DNA of 64,000 nt from Aurantiochytrium sp. KH105 (lineage: Eukaryota > Sar > Bigyra > Thraustochytrida > Thraustochytriidae). A model generated the notes under the pieces. The model searched no databases. It had not been told where the DNA came from and saw only the letters and a program-made list of their open reading frames with translations. Made by a program: the position numbers and the translations under genes. This document shows, piece by piece, positions 40,747 through 49,145 of the stretch. The stretch covers positions 124,001 through 188,000 of the forward strand of contig BGKB01000062.1 of the NCBI GenBank assembly GCA_003116975.1. The letters run 5' to 3'. Positions within the stretch are counted from its first letter, which is position 1, and every line of letters starts with the position of its first letter.

Positions 40747-42576
40747 CTACAAAAGGCTGGGTTCGGCCCCGTCCTTTGCGTCGCTGCTTTCCGAAACGCT
40801 GGCGTCTTGGTATGCGCGCTCAACATTTGGGGAGAGATCCGCCTCAATGTTGGTTCCAAGATCTTTCTCGATCGAGTCCAAAAGAGACCGCTCGTCCTCG
40901 TTCAGCGTGAAGGACTCTGTGTTTTTTGCAGCAGCTTCACTCTCAGCAGCTCCAAGGTGGTCTTGCGACACTGCCGTGTCGTCAGCCGCATCCGGTTTCG
41001 GCCGAAGCACCTTGTACGTGTACACGGAAATATCCGGAATCGTCTGTTTTGACATTTGCTTGGTCGGACCCGAGCCCTCCTCGTAGATAATTTCGTGACC
41101 ACGCCCAGGCTGGTAATTGGCGACTTCACCGAGCCACCACTCGCCCGTTGTGTGCCAATAAATGCGAAGCTTGGTGCCCTTGTCAAAGGTGGAAAAACTC
41201 AACTTGGCCCCATAGCTCTCCTGATACCTGTCGGCCCATTCCGGTTCGCCACGATTCGCATTTTCACCCGAGTTCATGGCTTCAAAGGTCCGCTGAAAGC
41301 ACTCGTCGCAGAGCGCCCAGTCGCACTCGCCGCATCGATGAATTTTGGCAACGTCGAACAAGCGTTTCGAGCACCGATTACATGCTGACCCCAATGGCAG
41401 TGGGTCGCGCGGCCCAACTTCACGCAAAGGATGGCCTGCTGGACACCGCTGCACAGGTGGAGGAGACTTGCGCAGAATTCCAAGGGAGACAAAGTCTCCG
41501 ACCTCTACAGCGTCAAGGATCTGCACAAAGTCCGCCTTGCATACGACGGGCTCTCCGTTTGCGCTCACAATCAAGTCATCCGCGGCAATCATCGTCTGAA
41601 CGCCCACAAAGACGGCATGATGCACGTGTGCGCCAAACTCGCCATCGTACACCTCAATGCCAAAGCCATGCTCCGAACGCTCCAGCAATGCGTCTCGCTC
41701 TTGTGGGTTATGCTTGCGATACATCTCGACCAGACGCTCGTCCGGGGAGCGCCGCACCAAGGCCTCCTTGCCGCGGCGCGCCCCGCCGCTGCTCTCGCCG
41801 TCCTCAGTCACAGATGCATCCGACTCCTCCTCGTCGACAAACTCAATGCCAAAGCCTTCCGGGATGTAGCCTTTGTATGCAATTGTCACACGCTCGCCAC
41901 CCTGCATGGACGCTGGGAGAATCACGAGCCGCGCCTCGCCCGTCGGAAGCGCCACCACAAACTCCTGACCCGGACCCACGCTTTGCGGTACATATACCGG
42001 GAGGCTGCGGTACAACGCGCGCGTTTCAGGTCGCGACGGATCAAGGCTTCCGCTAACAACTTGCCCCGGTACAAAGGGGACGCTTTCTTGAAAGAGCAGA
42101 GCCGCCGGGTCAGGACCTATGTCGTCATCGGCGTCGCCGGCATGTCGGCGGGATCGAGGGTCGTGTGAGTTGCTGCCGCTTTGATGGCTGGCACCCAGAG
42201 GCGCTCGAAGTTCATTAAAACCTTCCTCGCCTGCTCGCGATGCGTTCTCGGCCTTCTCGCGAATCCAGTCCTTGGTGGACTTGAAGAATTTCGAAGCGCC
42301 AGCCTGAAACGAGGAGGAGAGCTCCTTGGCACGCGCCGCCGCTCGGTCCGTCGCGCTTTGCTGCTGCTGCTGGTCGCCATAATATCCGGCTCCTCCGTAA
42401 AACGAAGTACCATGGCTGCTGTCGCTGCCGTCTTCGTCGATGCCGTACCTCGCATTATCGCCGTGGTGATCAGAGTACCCTTCATAGTCTCCCGCCAGCG
42501 GTCGCGCGCCCCCGTCATCGTCCAGCGGCGAGTACGCGTCGCCCTCGTCGGAGTCGCCAGCACGTCTCCGGAGCAT
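40747..42576 (-). CDS. PDZ-like and zinc-finger protein
   Basis: 609 residues from the ATG at 42576 (MLRRRAGDSD). The frame is open upstream into GC-rich sequence but without a convincing start. The N-terminus is acidic/Gly/Ser-rich with a short Gln run. A helical SSFQAGASKFFKSTKDWIREKAE segment (88-110) could be amphipathic. About 190-240 is a beta-rich block (VYVPQSVGPGQEFVV ... RVTIAYKGYIP). A PDZ-like domain spans about 303-369, with GFGIEVYDG as a possible carboxylate-binding loop. A Cys/His-rich finger follows: C378, H382, C399, C402, H413, C415, C418, C423, C426, of ZZ/C1-like spacing. The stretch 465-505 resembles a Tudor/SH3-like barrel (LRIYWHTTGEWWLGEVANYQPG). Likely a scaffold or signalling adaptor. 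Function not known. Divergent from the phytase-like gene. Confidence 0.85.
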   Translation of the reverse strand: MLRRRAGDSDEGDAYSPLDDDGGARPLAGDYEGYSDHHGDNARYGIDEDGSDSSHGTSFYGGAGYYGDQQQQQSATDRAAARAKELSSSFQAGASKFFKSTKDWIREKAENASRAGEEGFNELRAPLGASHQSGSNSHDPRSRRHAGDADDDIGPDPAALLFQESVPFVPGQVVSGSLDPSRPETRALYRSLPVYVPQSVGPGQEFVVALPTGEARLVILPASMQGGERVTIAYKGYIPEGFGIEFVDEEESDASVTEDGESSGGARRGKEALVRRSPDERLVEMYRKHNPQERDALLERSEHGFGIEVYDGEFGAHVHHAVFVGVQTMIAADDLIVSANGEPVVCKADFVQILDAVEVGDFVSLGILRKSPPPVQRCPAGHPLREVGPRDPLPLGSACNRCSKRLFDVAKIHRCGECDWALCDECFQRTFEAMNSGENANRGEPEWADRYQESYGAKLSFSTFDKGTKLRIYWHTTGEWWLGEVANYQPGRGHEIIYEEGSGPTKQMSKQTIPDISVYTYKVLRPKPDAADDTAVSQDHLGAAESEAAAKNTESFTLNEDERSLLDSIEKDLGTNIEADLSPNVERAYQDASVSESSDAKDGAEPSLL

Positions 42577-42984
42577 GGCGCCTTTTCCTGCTCCGGGCGC
42601 TCTCTCCCACTTCGAGCCCTCGCGCGGAGACGTCTCGTGGCGCGCTGCAAAGGCGGGCGCACAGCGCCCTGCGCCCTCGCGGCTTGGCGCCGCGCGTGCG
42701 TCGGCGGGGCCTCGCGCCGCGCGGGTCTGCGGAAAGAGTATCTTTGCTTCGGGTCGCTCGGGTTGGGGTTTTGGTCCAGGCGATCTGATCTGATCTGAGC
42801 CGAGCCTGACTGGGGCCTCGCAGATCCGCTTCGCTCTCGCCGCGCCGGCCTTCTCTCCGCGCCCCCGCGCGCGCGCCCGCCGGCACCGGGTCCTGGCCCG
42901 AGCCCGCCTTCTGGCCTCGCCTCGCCTCGCCTCGCCTCGCTGCTGCTGGCCGCGGCGGAGGCCAAGGCGAGACGTCTCGAGACG
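42577..42984. promoter_or_regulatory. Shared GC-rich upstream region
   Basis: 408 bp between two divergent starts. Contains a CTCGC pentanucleotide repeat at about 42915-42940 and a GATCT-rich stretch near 42781-42798. It must carry both promoters. Confidence 0.5.
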
Positions 42985-44364
42985 ATGGCTCCCGCGAGCC
43001 GGCGGCGGTCCGTGCGCACGGCGTCCGGCCCGGGCCAGGTCGACGACGACAGCGTCTTCGGGGTCCAGCTGCAGCACCAGTGCGAGGACGAGCGCGACCA
43101 GGGCTGCAACAGGCTCTCGGCGGTCTTTGCCGGCGTAGTCGAGATCCCGACGAACTACACGGACAGCGGCAGGATCGTGCCCGCCGTGGACGAGGTCTCT
43201 GGGGTCTCCCATGGCGACGGGTTTGCGACCCTCGTCGCCGTCGGAGACGCGGGGAGGCTGTATCAGTTCACGATGTCTGATGCATCTTCGGTGTACGTCG
43301 AGAGCTCCGTGAGTCTCGAGGTCCCTCCCGGCGAAGACTTTGTCGACGCCGAGTCCGTGGCCGTCATTTGCAAAGATTCGAAAGTCCCGAGCTGCTCTCT
43401 CGACGACCCTGATACAACCGTCATTGTGGGCAGTGAGCGCAATGACAATACGCAGGCTCGCATTGCCGAGTACTTTGTCAATGGCACCATCAAGGACCTC
43501 AATTTCGTGAGTCCCTCGCTTCTCGCCGCCGTTGGCCTCGAATCCGAGTCTCAGGAAATCAACGGTGGCTTCGAAGCCATGTCTGCCTCTCTCGACCATA
43601 ACAAGATTATCTTCACGACGGAGGATGCAATGCCGGTCGATGCGAGCGTCTCTGAGCGCATTCGTCGTCTCGTCGTGTGGGATCGCAGCCTGAACACGTG
43701 CCTCATCTTCCGGTACGATGTACAGCACAAAGATGCCGAGGCTGGAGTTGTCGATGTGACCTTTCTCGATGATGATGCTCAATTTGTATCAATCGTCGAG
43801 CGCATGTACGAGACCGAATGGAAGGTTGACAGAATCTCCGTGCTATATACACAGCTCAAGTCTGAGATGGCCATTTCCCTCGATTGTGCCGCTGATGGCG
43901 GGCCGGCAATGGGCCCTGAGGAGCTTGCGCAGCGCTTGCACGAGCTCACGCCGCTTCGACCTCGTGAGAGGAATCCAATCTTCACCTTTCCTGCAGGATC
44001 TGAAGCGCTGTCGGATAACTTTGAGGGTGCCGTCCTTTTGCCGCCCAATCGCTTCATTCTCGTGTCTGACAATAATGAGAGCCCAGGTCAACATACCTAC
44101 ATTTCGACGCTTTTGCTCACCAACGAGGTTGATTCAGTCCTCACGTGGGCATTCTGGGGAGGCCTCGCCATCGCAGGAATATTTCTTTTCTTGGTGTGTT
44201 GCTTCTGCGGCCCTCGTCGTAAAGTGCGCGCGTGCTTGGGAGCCTGTCTCGGTCGCGAGACTGCCTACGTTGACCTTGATGATGACAACGAGACAACCAA
44301 TGCTGACCGCGTCAATACTGAGGTCGAGCTGCCTTCGAAACGTGATGCGCTCGTTGTACTTTGA
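42985..44364 (+). CDS. Membrane protein with esterase-like domain of phytase
   Basis: 459 residues. The large N-terminal part shows the motifs of the 'esterase-like activity of phytase' domain (Pfam Phytase-like): EVSGVSHGDGFATLVAVGDAGRLYQF near the start, DAESVAVI (about 122), GGFEAMSASLDHNKIIFTTE (about 192) and the typical end NFEGAVLLPPNRFILVSDNN (about 345-364). This predicts a beta-propeller-like phosphatase/esterase fold. A single hydrophobic helix (about 385-408, AFWGGLAIAGIFLFLVCCFCG) is followed by a Cys/Arg-rich juxtamembrane stretch and an acidic tail. Sequons NYT and NGT would suit lumenal or extracellular exposure. No clear signal peptide follows the chosen ATG, so the true start could lie in an unseen upstream exon. 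No catalytic assignment is made. Confidence 0.87.
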   Translation: MAPASRRRSVRTASGPGQVDDDSVFGVQLQHQCEDERDQGCNRLSAVFAGVVEIPTNYTDSGRIVPAVDEVSGVSHGDGFATLVAVGDAGRLYQFTMSDASSVYVESSVSLEVPPGEDFVDAESVAVICKDSKVPSCSLDDPDTTVIVGSERNDNTQARIAEYFVNGTIKDLNFVSPSLLAAVGLESESQEINGGFEAMSASLDHNKIIFTTEDAMPVDASVSERIRRLVVWDRSLNTCLIFRYDVQHKDAEAGVVDVTFLDDDAQFVSIVERMYETEWKVDRISVLYTQLKSEMAISLDCAADGGPAMGPEELAQRLHELTPLRPRERNPIFTFPAGSEALSDNFEGAVLLPPNRFILVSDNNESPGQHTYISTLLLTNEVDSVLTWAFWGGLAIAGIFLFLVCCFCGPRRKVRACLGACLGRETAYVDLDDDNETTNADRVNTEVELPSKRDALVVL

Positions 44365-44600
44365 CTGTACTAAAAAATTCTGGAAATGTGCTTTTTATAC
44401 TATTCCTCAGAAGGTCAGTGCTCTCGCCGTTTGCGTACGTTATAAACAAGTGGAAACAAGAGAGTACTATACTCTCAATGCCAGACTCGTTCATGGAGAG
44501 ATGACGGCAATTTCTGGAAAAGAATCAGCGCATATTACGATTGATGAAATATGGCTTTCCGAAACAAAAACAAGTACTGGCCATTCGGCGATATCCTGTT

Positions 44601-47600
44601 CTAGGCTTTAACAATGCTCGCGGATCCTGCTCGATTCGTGTACCAAGCAAAACGCCAGGGCTGCGGACATACAGGCGTGAGTGAGGTTTGTAAAACTCCA
44701 TTCACGTAAAATGCGACAGAGTTCCTCTCAATATCAATCGTTGCAGCAAGATGATCTCTGAAATGAAGAGAGCAAAAGTGCGAATGATGAACCTGTTGAC
44801 GCTTGTTGATGAGCCGTTGTGCACTCTTGCAAAAGTCAGAAAGTTGCCTCTCCGAAAGCTGCAAAGCCTCACGAAGGCCTTCCTGAAACTTCTCCATCTT
44901 GTTGATAAACGCCTCAAGTGAAGAGCTCTCGCCACGCGCAGCCTTGAGGAGCGATTGCCAGTGGTGGGCTTCAACGGTCTCTTTGAGGTCATGGAAAAGT
45001 CGATTTGCTGCCAAACTGCCATCAACATGCTGCCCGGATGATAGAATTTCCGAGTACTCGCGCTCCATCGTCCAATGATCCACTTTGATCCCGCGAAGAG
45101 TTTCCTCGCGGTACTGGAGGCGAATACGACACTCCAATTCGCGCGCTTTCCAAACAAGGATCTCATGACGTGACCATTCGTGGCTTTGATTACTCCTCGT
45201 ATGGTCGTCGACAAGCTCGCACGATCGCGAGATCACGTCGCGTAAAATGTGGGCCGGAACCAGATGGCTGTACACGTTGGTGAGAATCTCCTTGTCCGCG
45301 CCACTTCCTTGATCCAGAGCATTTTCGAGACGCGGCGCGGCCATTATTGCATGATCTTCCAGGAACATCGCATCTTCTGCAAGGTCGGTGATAAGGGCCG
45401 GAAAGTCTTTGCCCTCTCCCGAGACGCCTTCGACACGAGCCTCACCTGTGTGCAAATAGAGAGCAGATCCGCGCACCGGACGGTTTGCGGGACCTTGTGT
45501 CGTCACACAAAGGCCCCATGCTCCGGAACCAACAACGTCCTTGTTCATTCGCAAAATTACTCCGTTCCGCTCACCTCGTCCGGGTGACCCGGAAACAAAG
45601 ACAAGAACGCTCCGAGCTTTGGAGGAATTATGTTCAGCTGTTGAACCATCGTCCAAGAGTCGCACGCAATCGTATGGTTCGCGCCCAAACTTTGACAAGG
45701 GCGGCCAGCACATGGAATGCTCGGTCGTGGAAAATCGAGTCAGCAGCCGCTCAGGCTGGAGACGAGATATTGCATTCGCGTCTGGCCCACGCTGATCAGA
45801 TGAAGTTTCTGAAGCAAAAGAAAACTCGTTCGTTGCTACGTCTGGCCACAAGACTCGCTTCTGTAGCAGCTCTAACTCTTGCTGGATGCGCATGTCAGCA
45901 CAGAGAGTGTCAATGGCCAGAGCAAAGTCGCGAAGCGCAACAAGACCTTCCTCAGCCCAGCGTTCGTACAACGCGTGGCCATTGCAATGCGGCCACTTGT
46001 CCCGTAGCCATGCGAGCGCAGTTTCAAGCTCCGACGCGTCATGGAAATGCGGAGCGTGTGCAAACTCGAGGTCGTCGTTGAGTTCGTCCAAGGTCAGAGC
46101 CATACGCTCCCACGTAGTCCAGCCGGGTACAGGAATGTCTTGAAACCATTCTCTTGCTCCAATACCAGAGCGCTCCTTGATTGAGAGGGCTGCGCGCACT
46201 ATTTCCGCCAAGCGAGACGGCAGCTGAGACGCTTGGACAGGCGCTCCTGGTGGTCGCGTCAGCTCGGATGTCGGCCCTTCAAGAAGCGTCTGCAGATCCC
46301 ATGCATGACAGCGATCCAGGGCCTCTGCCAGTGCCACAAGGTTGTAGCCTTCCACATCGTCGTTATCGTCCAAGATTAGAATTTCTTGTTTGCACCAAGA
46401 CTTTCCTTGCGGCCCTAGCTCGCTGTTGAGCAACGCCATGTCAGCATGGGACAGCGCTGTCGGCGCAATGATCTCTTGCAGCTTTGACAATGAAGCGGAT
46501 GAATGACCTGCGAAAAGCTTTGCGCATGACGAAAGACCTGCCTGCACAAACCTCGCGACGAAATTGCGCGCAACAAGGGTCGTACGAATCGAGAACTCGG
46601 CAATCTTCGGCGCAAAAAGCTCACGATGTCTCAGAACAAAAGCTTGTATTCGTTGCGATCGCAAGTCTGCTTCGGCAACTTGATTCTCCGCTTTCAATAG
46701 CTGGCGTAGCTGCGTCGCTTGCTGATCGCGCAGGTCGGCAATTTGTCTCTCAAGCATCCGCTCAAAAGCAATATGAGCTTGTTCCCGGAGTCCCTCCTCA
46801 CACTTTCGCTCTTCGCGGGCTACACGCCGGTCTTCGTCGTCGCTGTAGTCGTCCCCGTCATCCTCGGAGGCTGCCTGCTCGTCAAAGGTTTCGTCGATTG
46901 CATCTTTGATGAGATCGACAAAATGTTGTTGCACGCGAGCGCGTTCTTCTGCAGCAGCTTTGCGGCGAGTACGACGCACAATAGAGTGGTTCTGAGATTC
47001 TGCGCGAGCACAGCGTGCCTCGAGCTTAGCGATTCTGGCAGTGCATTTTTCCATCGCCGCGCGTAGTTGGGCATTCTCGGTCATAAGCTTTTGACCGTGC
47101 TTTCCGATTTGGGGAGAGGTCTTTTCCCCATTTCCATGTGTGACACGATGTCCTCTTTCTTGGCTCTTGCTCACTCGATTGTTCTCTCGTTCATTTTGCT
47201 GTTTCTGCTCGTCGTCTCTCTTGTTGAACTCTTGATAGCTTCCGTCAGCCTCGTTGTGGCTGCTCCCAAGCGCACGCACACGGGTTCGCGATGGCACTGG
47301 ACTCGTTTTACCTCGCGCAAACCTGACAAATTCGCGAAGAGAGATCATTCCATTGCCGTCCTGATCGAGCTCTGCCATGAGTGCGACAAGCTCTCGCACG
47401 CTAAAGACGAATCCAAGCTGCTCAAGACCCAGCTGGAAGTCATGTTTAGATATACTTCCGCTCTGATACTTGTCAAAATGCGCAAAAGTCTTTTCTGGTG
47501 AAAGACCTTTGGCCTGCGCATTCTTCACGAGCAGACTTAACTTCGCTCGCACGTCTTCGTCCGCTTTCAAGATTTCACCCGTGGGACTGACGGGACGATT

Positions 47601-48518
47601 GTCTTGTGCCATGTGACGCAGGATATGATCCTCAAGATCAACGTAGCGGACGTGCGCATCTCGTTGGTTCTGTACGTCTTTTGTATCCTGAAGCATGGTC
47701 ATGAGCACACCTGTTTCCTGGATAGTCAGTCGAATCTCCAGCTTGTGAAGCCCCTTGACAAAGTCTGGTCTGCTCACGGCTCCGCTCCGCGTTGGATCAA
47801 ACGCGTAAAAGGCGCTTGCAAAGGGTCTATCGCCCAATATGCCACGACGAGCATTCTCGTAGCGTTGTCGTAGCTTGTCCATGAGCTCATGTAGATCGAC
47901 AGTTCGGATTGCTGATGGTCGCCGCTTGCGGGAATAAGCCCTTTGTTCATGCATCTCAAGTCTTGCCTGTCTTTTTTGCTCTGCGGCATCTCTCGCGGTT
48001 TCGCGCTCCAGCTGGAGACGTGGAACATGTTGTTTTGCTGACATTTTTACGGAGGAAGTCGCTGCGATAGAAAGGTGCAGTCTGCCTTGGGGTTCGAGAT
48101 CGACACTCAGACGCGTGGGGTTTTCCTCCTCAAGCATCTGAAGAAGCGCAGCGACACTCACAGACGACGTTGCGAGCGTGGCAACTTCTTTTTCTCGGTC
48201 CCAAGCGGATCGGCGAAGCTGTTCCACAACAGATATAGTCAAATACGGGGGTAACTTAGTCCAAGTTTCGTCGGTTCCCGGGTAGTTAATCTTGATTTTG
48301 CTTTTGGTGTCTTCGTTGCTCCACACGGCGTCAACGCCGGCCTTGTGGTCATGTGAGGAATCATCCACCACGGCAAATCCTGTTTCTGCGTGCACGTTGA
48401 AAGGTACTAGCTCCACTGCAATCTTCGCCTCGGCCTTTTGTCCGCAGCGAACACCTTGGGCCGTCCACCCACACAATGTGAGCGTGCACGGCGCGTCGTA
48501 GTCTTCACGATCCACCAT
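44601..48518 (-). CDS. Giant EF-hand / coiled-coil protein
   Basis: 1305 residues from the ATG at 48518 (MVDREDYDAP). The frame upstream begins only at TTG. The N-terminal ~155 residues have a C2-like beta-rich pattern. A basic linker is followed by three EF-hand-like loops at about 241 (DPTRSGAVSRPD, degenerate), 349 (DKYQSGSISKHD, degenerate) and 385-396 (DQDGNGMISLRE, canonical). A long Glu/Arg/Gln-rich coiled coil follows (about 430-690), with an acidic patch containing a run of Asp and Glu. The C-terminal half has mixed helical sequence. It ends with about 110 residues containing HFCSLHFRDHLAATIDIERNSVAFYVNGV, resembling a SPRY/concanavalin-type fold. Probably a calcium-responsive cytoskeletal or ciliary scaffold. 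Family not recognised. No intron. Confidence 0.87.
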   Translation of the reverse strand: MVDREDYDAPCTLTLCGWTAQGVRCGQKAEAKIAVELVPFNVHAETGFAVVDDSSHDHKAGVDAVWSNEDTKSKIKINYPGTDETWTKLPPYLTISVVEQLRRSAWDREKEVATLATSSVSVAALLQMLEEENPTRLSVDLEPQGRLHLSIAATSSVKMSAKQHVPRLQLERETARDAAEQKRQARLEMHEQRAYSRKRRPSAIRTVDLHELMDKLRQRYENARRGILGDRPFASAFYAFDPTRSGAVSRPDFVKGLHKLEIRLTIQETGVLMTMLQDTKDVQNQRDAHVRYVDLEDHILRHMAQDNRPVSPTGEILKADEDVRAKLSLLVKNAQAKGLSPEKTFAHFDKYQSGSISKHDFQLGLEQLGFVFSVRELVALMAELDQDGNGMISLREFVRFARGKTSPVPSRTRVRALGSSHNEADGSYQEFNKRDDEQKQQNERENNRVSKSQERGHRVTHGNGEKTSPQIGKHGQKLMTENAQLRAAMEKCTARIAKLEARCARAESQNHSIVRRTRRKAAAEERARVQQHFVDLIKDAIDETFDEQAASEDDGDDYSDDEDRRVAREERKCEEGLREQAHIAFERMLERQIADLRDQQATQLRQLLKAENQVAEADLRSQRIQAFVLRHRELFAPKIAEFSIRTTLVARNFVARFVQAGLSSCAKLFAGHSSASLSKLQEIIAPTALSHADMALLNSELGPQGKSWCKQEILILDDNDDVEGYNLVALAEALDRCHAWDLQTLLEGPTSELTRPPGAPVQASQLPSRLAEIVRAALSIKERSGIGAREWFQDIPVPGWTTWERMALTLDELNDDLEFAHAPHFHDASELETALAWLRDKWPHCNGHALYERWAEEGLVALRDFALAIDTLCADMRIQQELELLQKRVLWPDVATNEFSFASETSSDQRGPDANAISRLQPERLLTRFSTTEHSMCWPPLSKFGREPYDCVRLLDDGSTAEHNSSKARSVLVFVSGSPGRGERNGVILRMNKDVVGSGAWGLCVTTQGPANRPVRGSALYLHTGEARVEGVSGEGKDFPALITDLAEDAMFLEDHAIMAAPRLENALDQGSGADKEILTNVYSHLVPAHILRDVISRSCELVDDHTRSNQSHEWSRHEILVWKARELECRIRLQYREETLRGIKVDHWTMEREYSEILSSGQHVDGSLAANRLFHDLKETVEAHHWQSLLKAARGESSSLEAFINKMEKFQEGLREALQLSERQLSDFCKSAQRLINKRQQVHHSHFCSLHFRDHLAATIDIERNSVAFYVNGVLQTSLTPVCPQPWRFAWYTNRAGSASIVKA

Positions 48519-48595
48519 CTTTCCGAGTCGTCGCCGCCGCCGCCGCACTCGCGACGACCGGTGCCTCGGCGACAGCACCGAGCTCGGTCTCTGTT

Positions 48596-48631
<36 letters not shown>

Positions 48632-49145
48632 TCCCGCCGTCGTTCTTCCGCTCTGTCGCAGAGCCCCCGCGTCTGCGTCCGTCCAAGTGCAAGCACGCGT
48701 CCGCGGCCGGCGTCAACGGCCTCAAGGACTTCGGCGCGAACTGGCGCCAAGTTCCTGCACCCGAAGTTATTTCCACAGTGTGCACCTCGACGTCCGCGAC
48801 GCGTCGAGCCCTCACGAGGCCTCTCCCCGCCCCGGCCCGCCCTTCCCCTCGCCTTGCCCCGGCTCGCGTCGCTCCCTCCCGCGCGGGCTCGTCCGGCCGT
48901 GCCCGCGCCTTTCGCTCCCGGCCTCGGCCTGCGCGGGGTGACAGTCGAGGAGTGACGACGATGACGGGCTCCTCAAAACCCCATCATCCCGCTCCCACAT
49001 CGACCGCCGGTCGCCGGAGACCTCGCGCGCGACGCTCGGCCCCTCGCACGCGCGGAGGGTCTCTGCGGCGGGGCGGCGCAGCAGCTCGGCGCGCCGCGGC
49101 CCCGCGCCCGGCCCGCGCCTGCCTGTCCGCGCGGGCGCTGTCTGC
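48519..49145. promoter_or_regulatory. Shared upstream region with CAAT repeat
   Basis: 627 bp between divergent genes. A perfect CAAT tetranucleotide array of about eight units occupies 48598-48630, eighty bases upstream of the EF-hand gene start. The remainder is GC-rich with shadow ORFs only. Confidence 0.5.
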
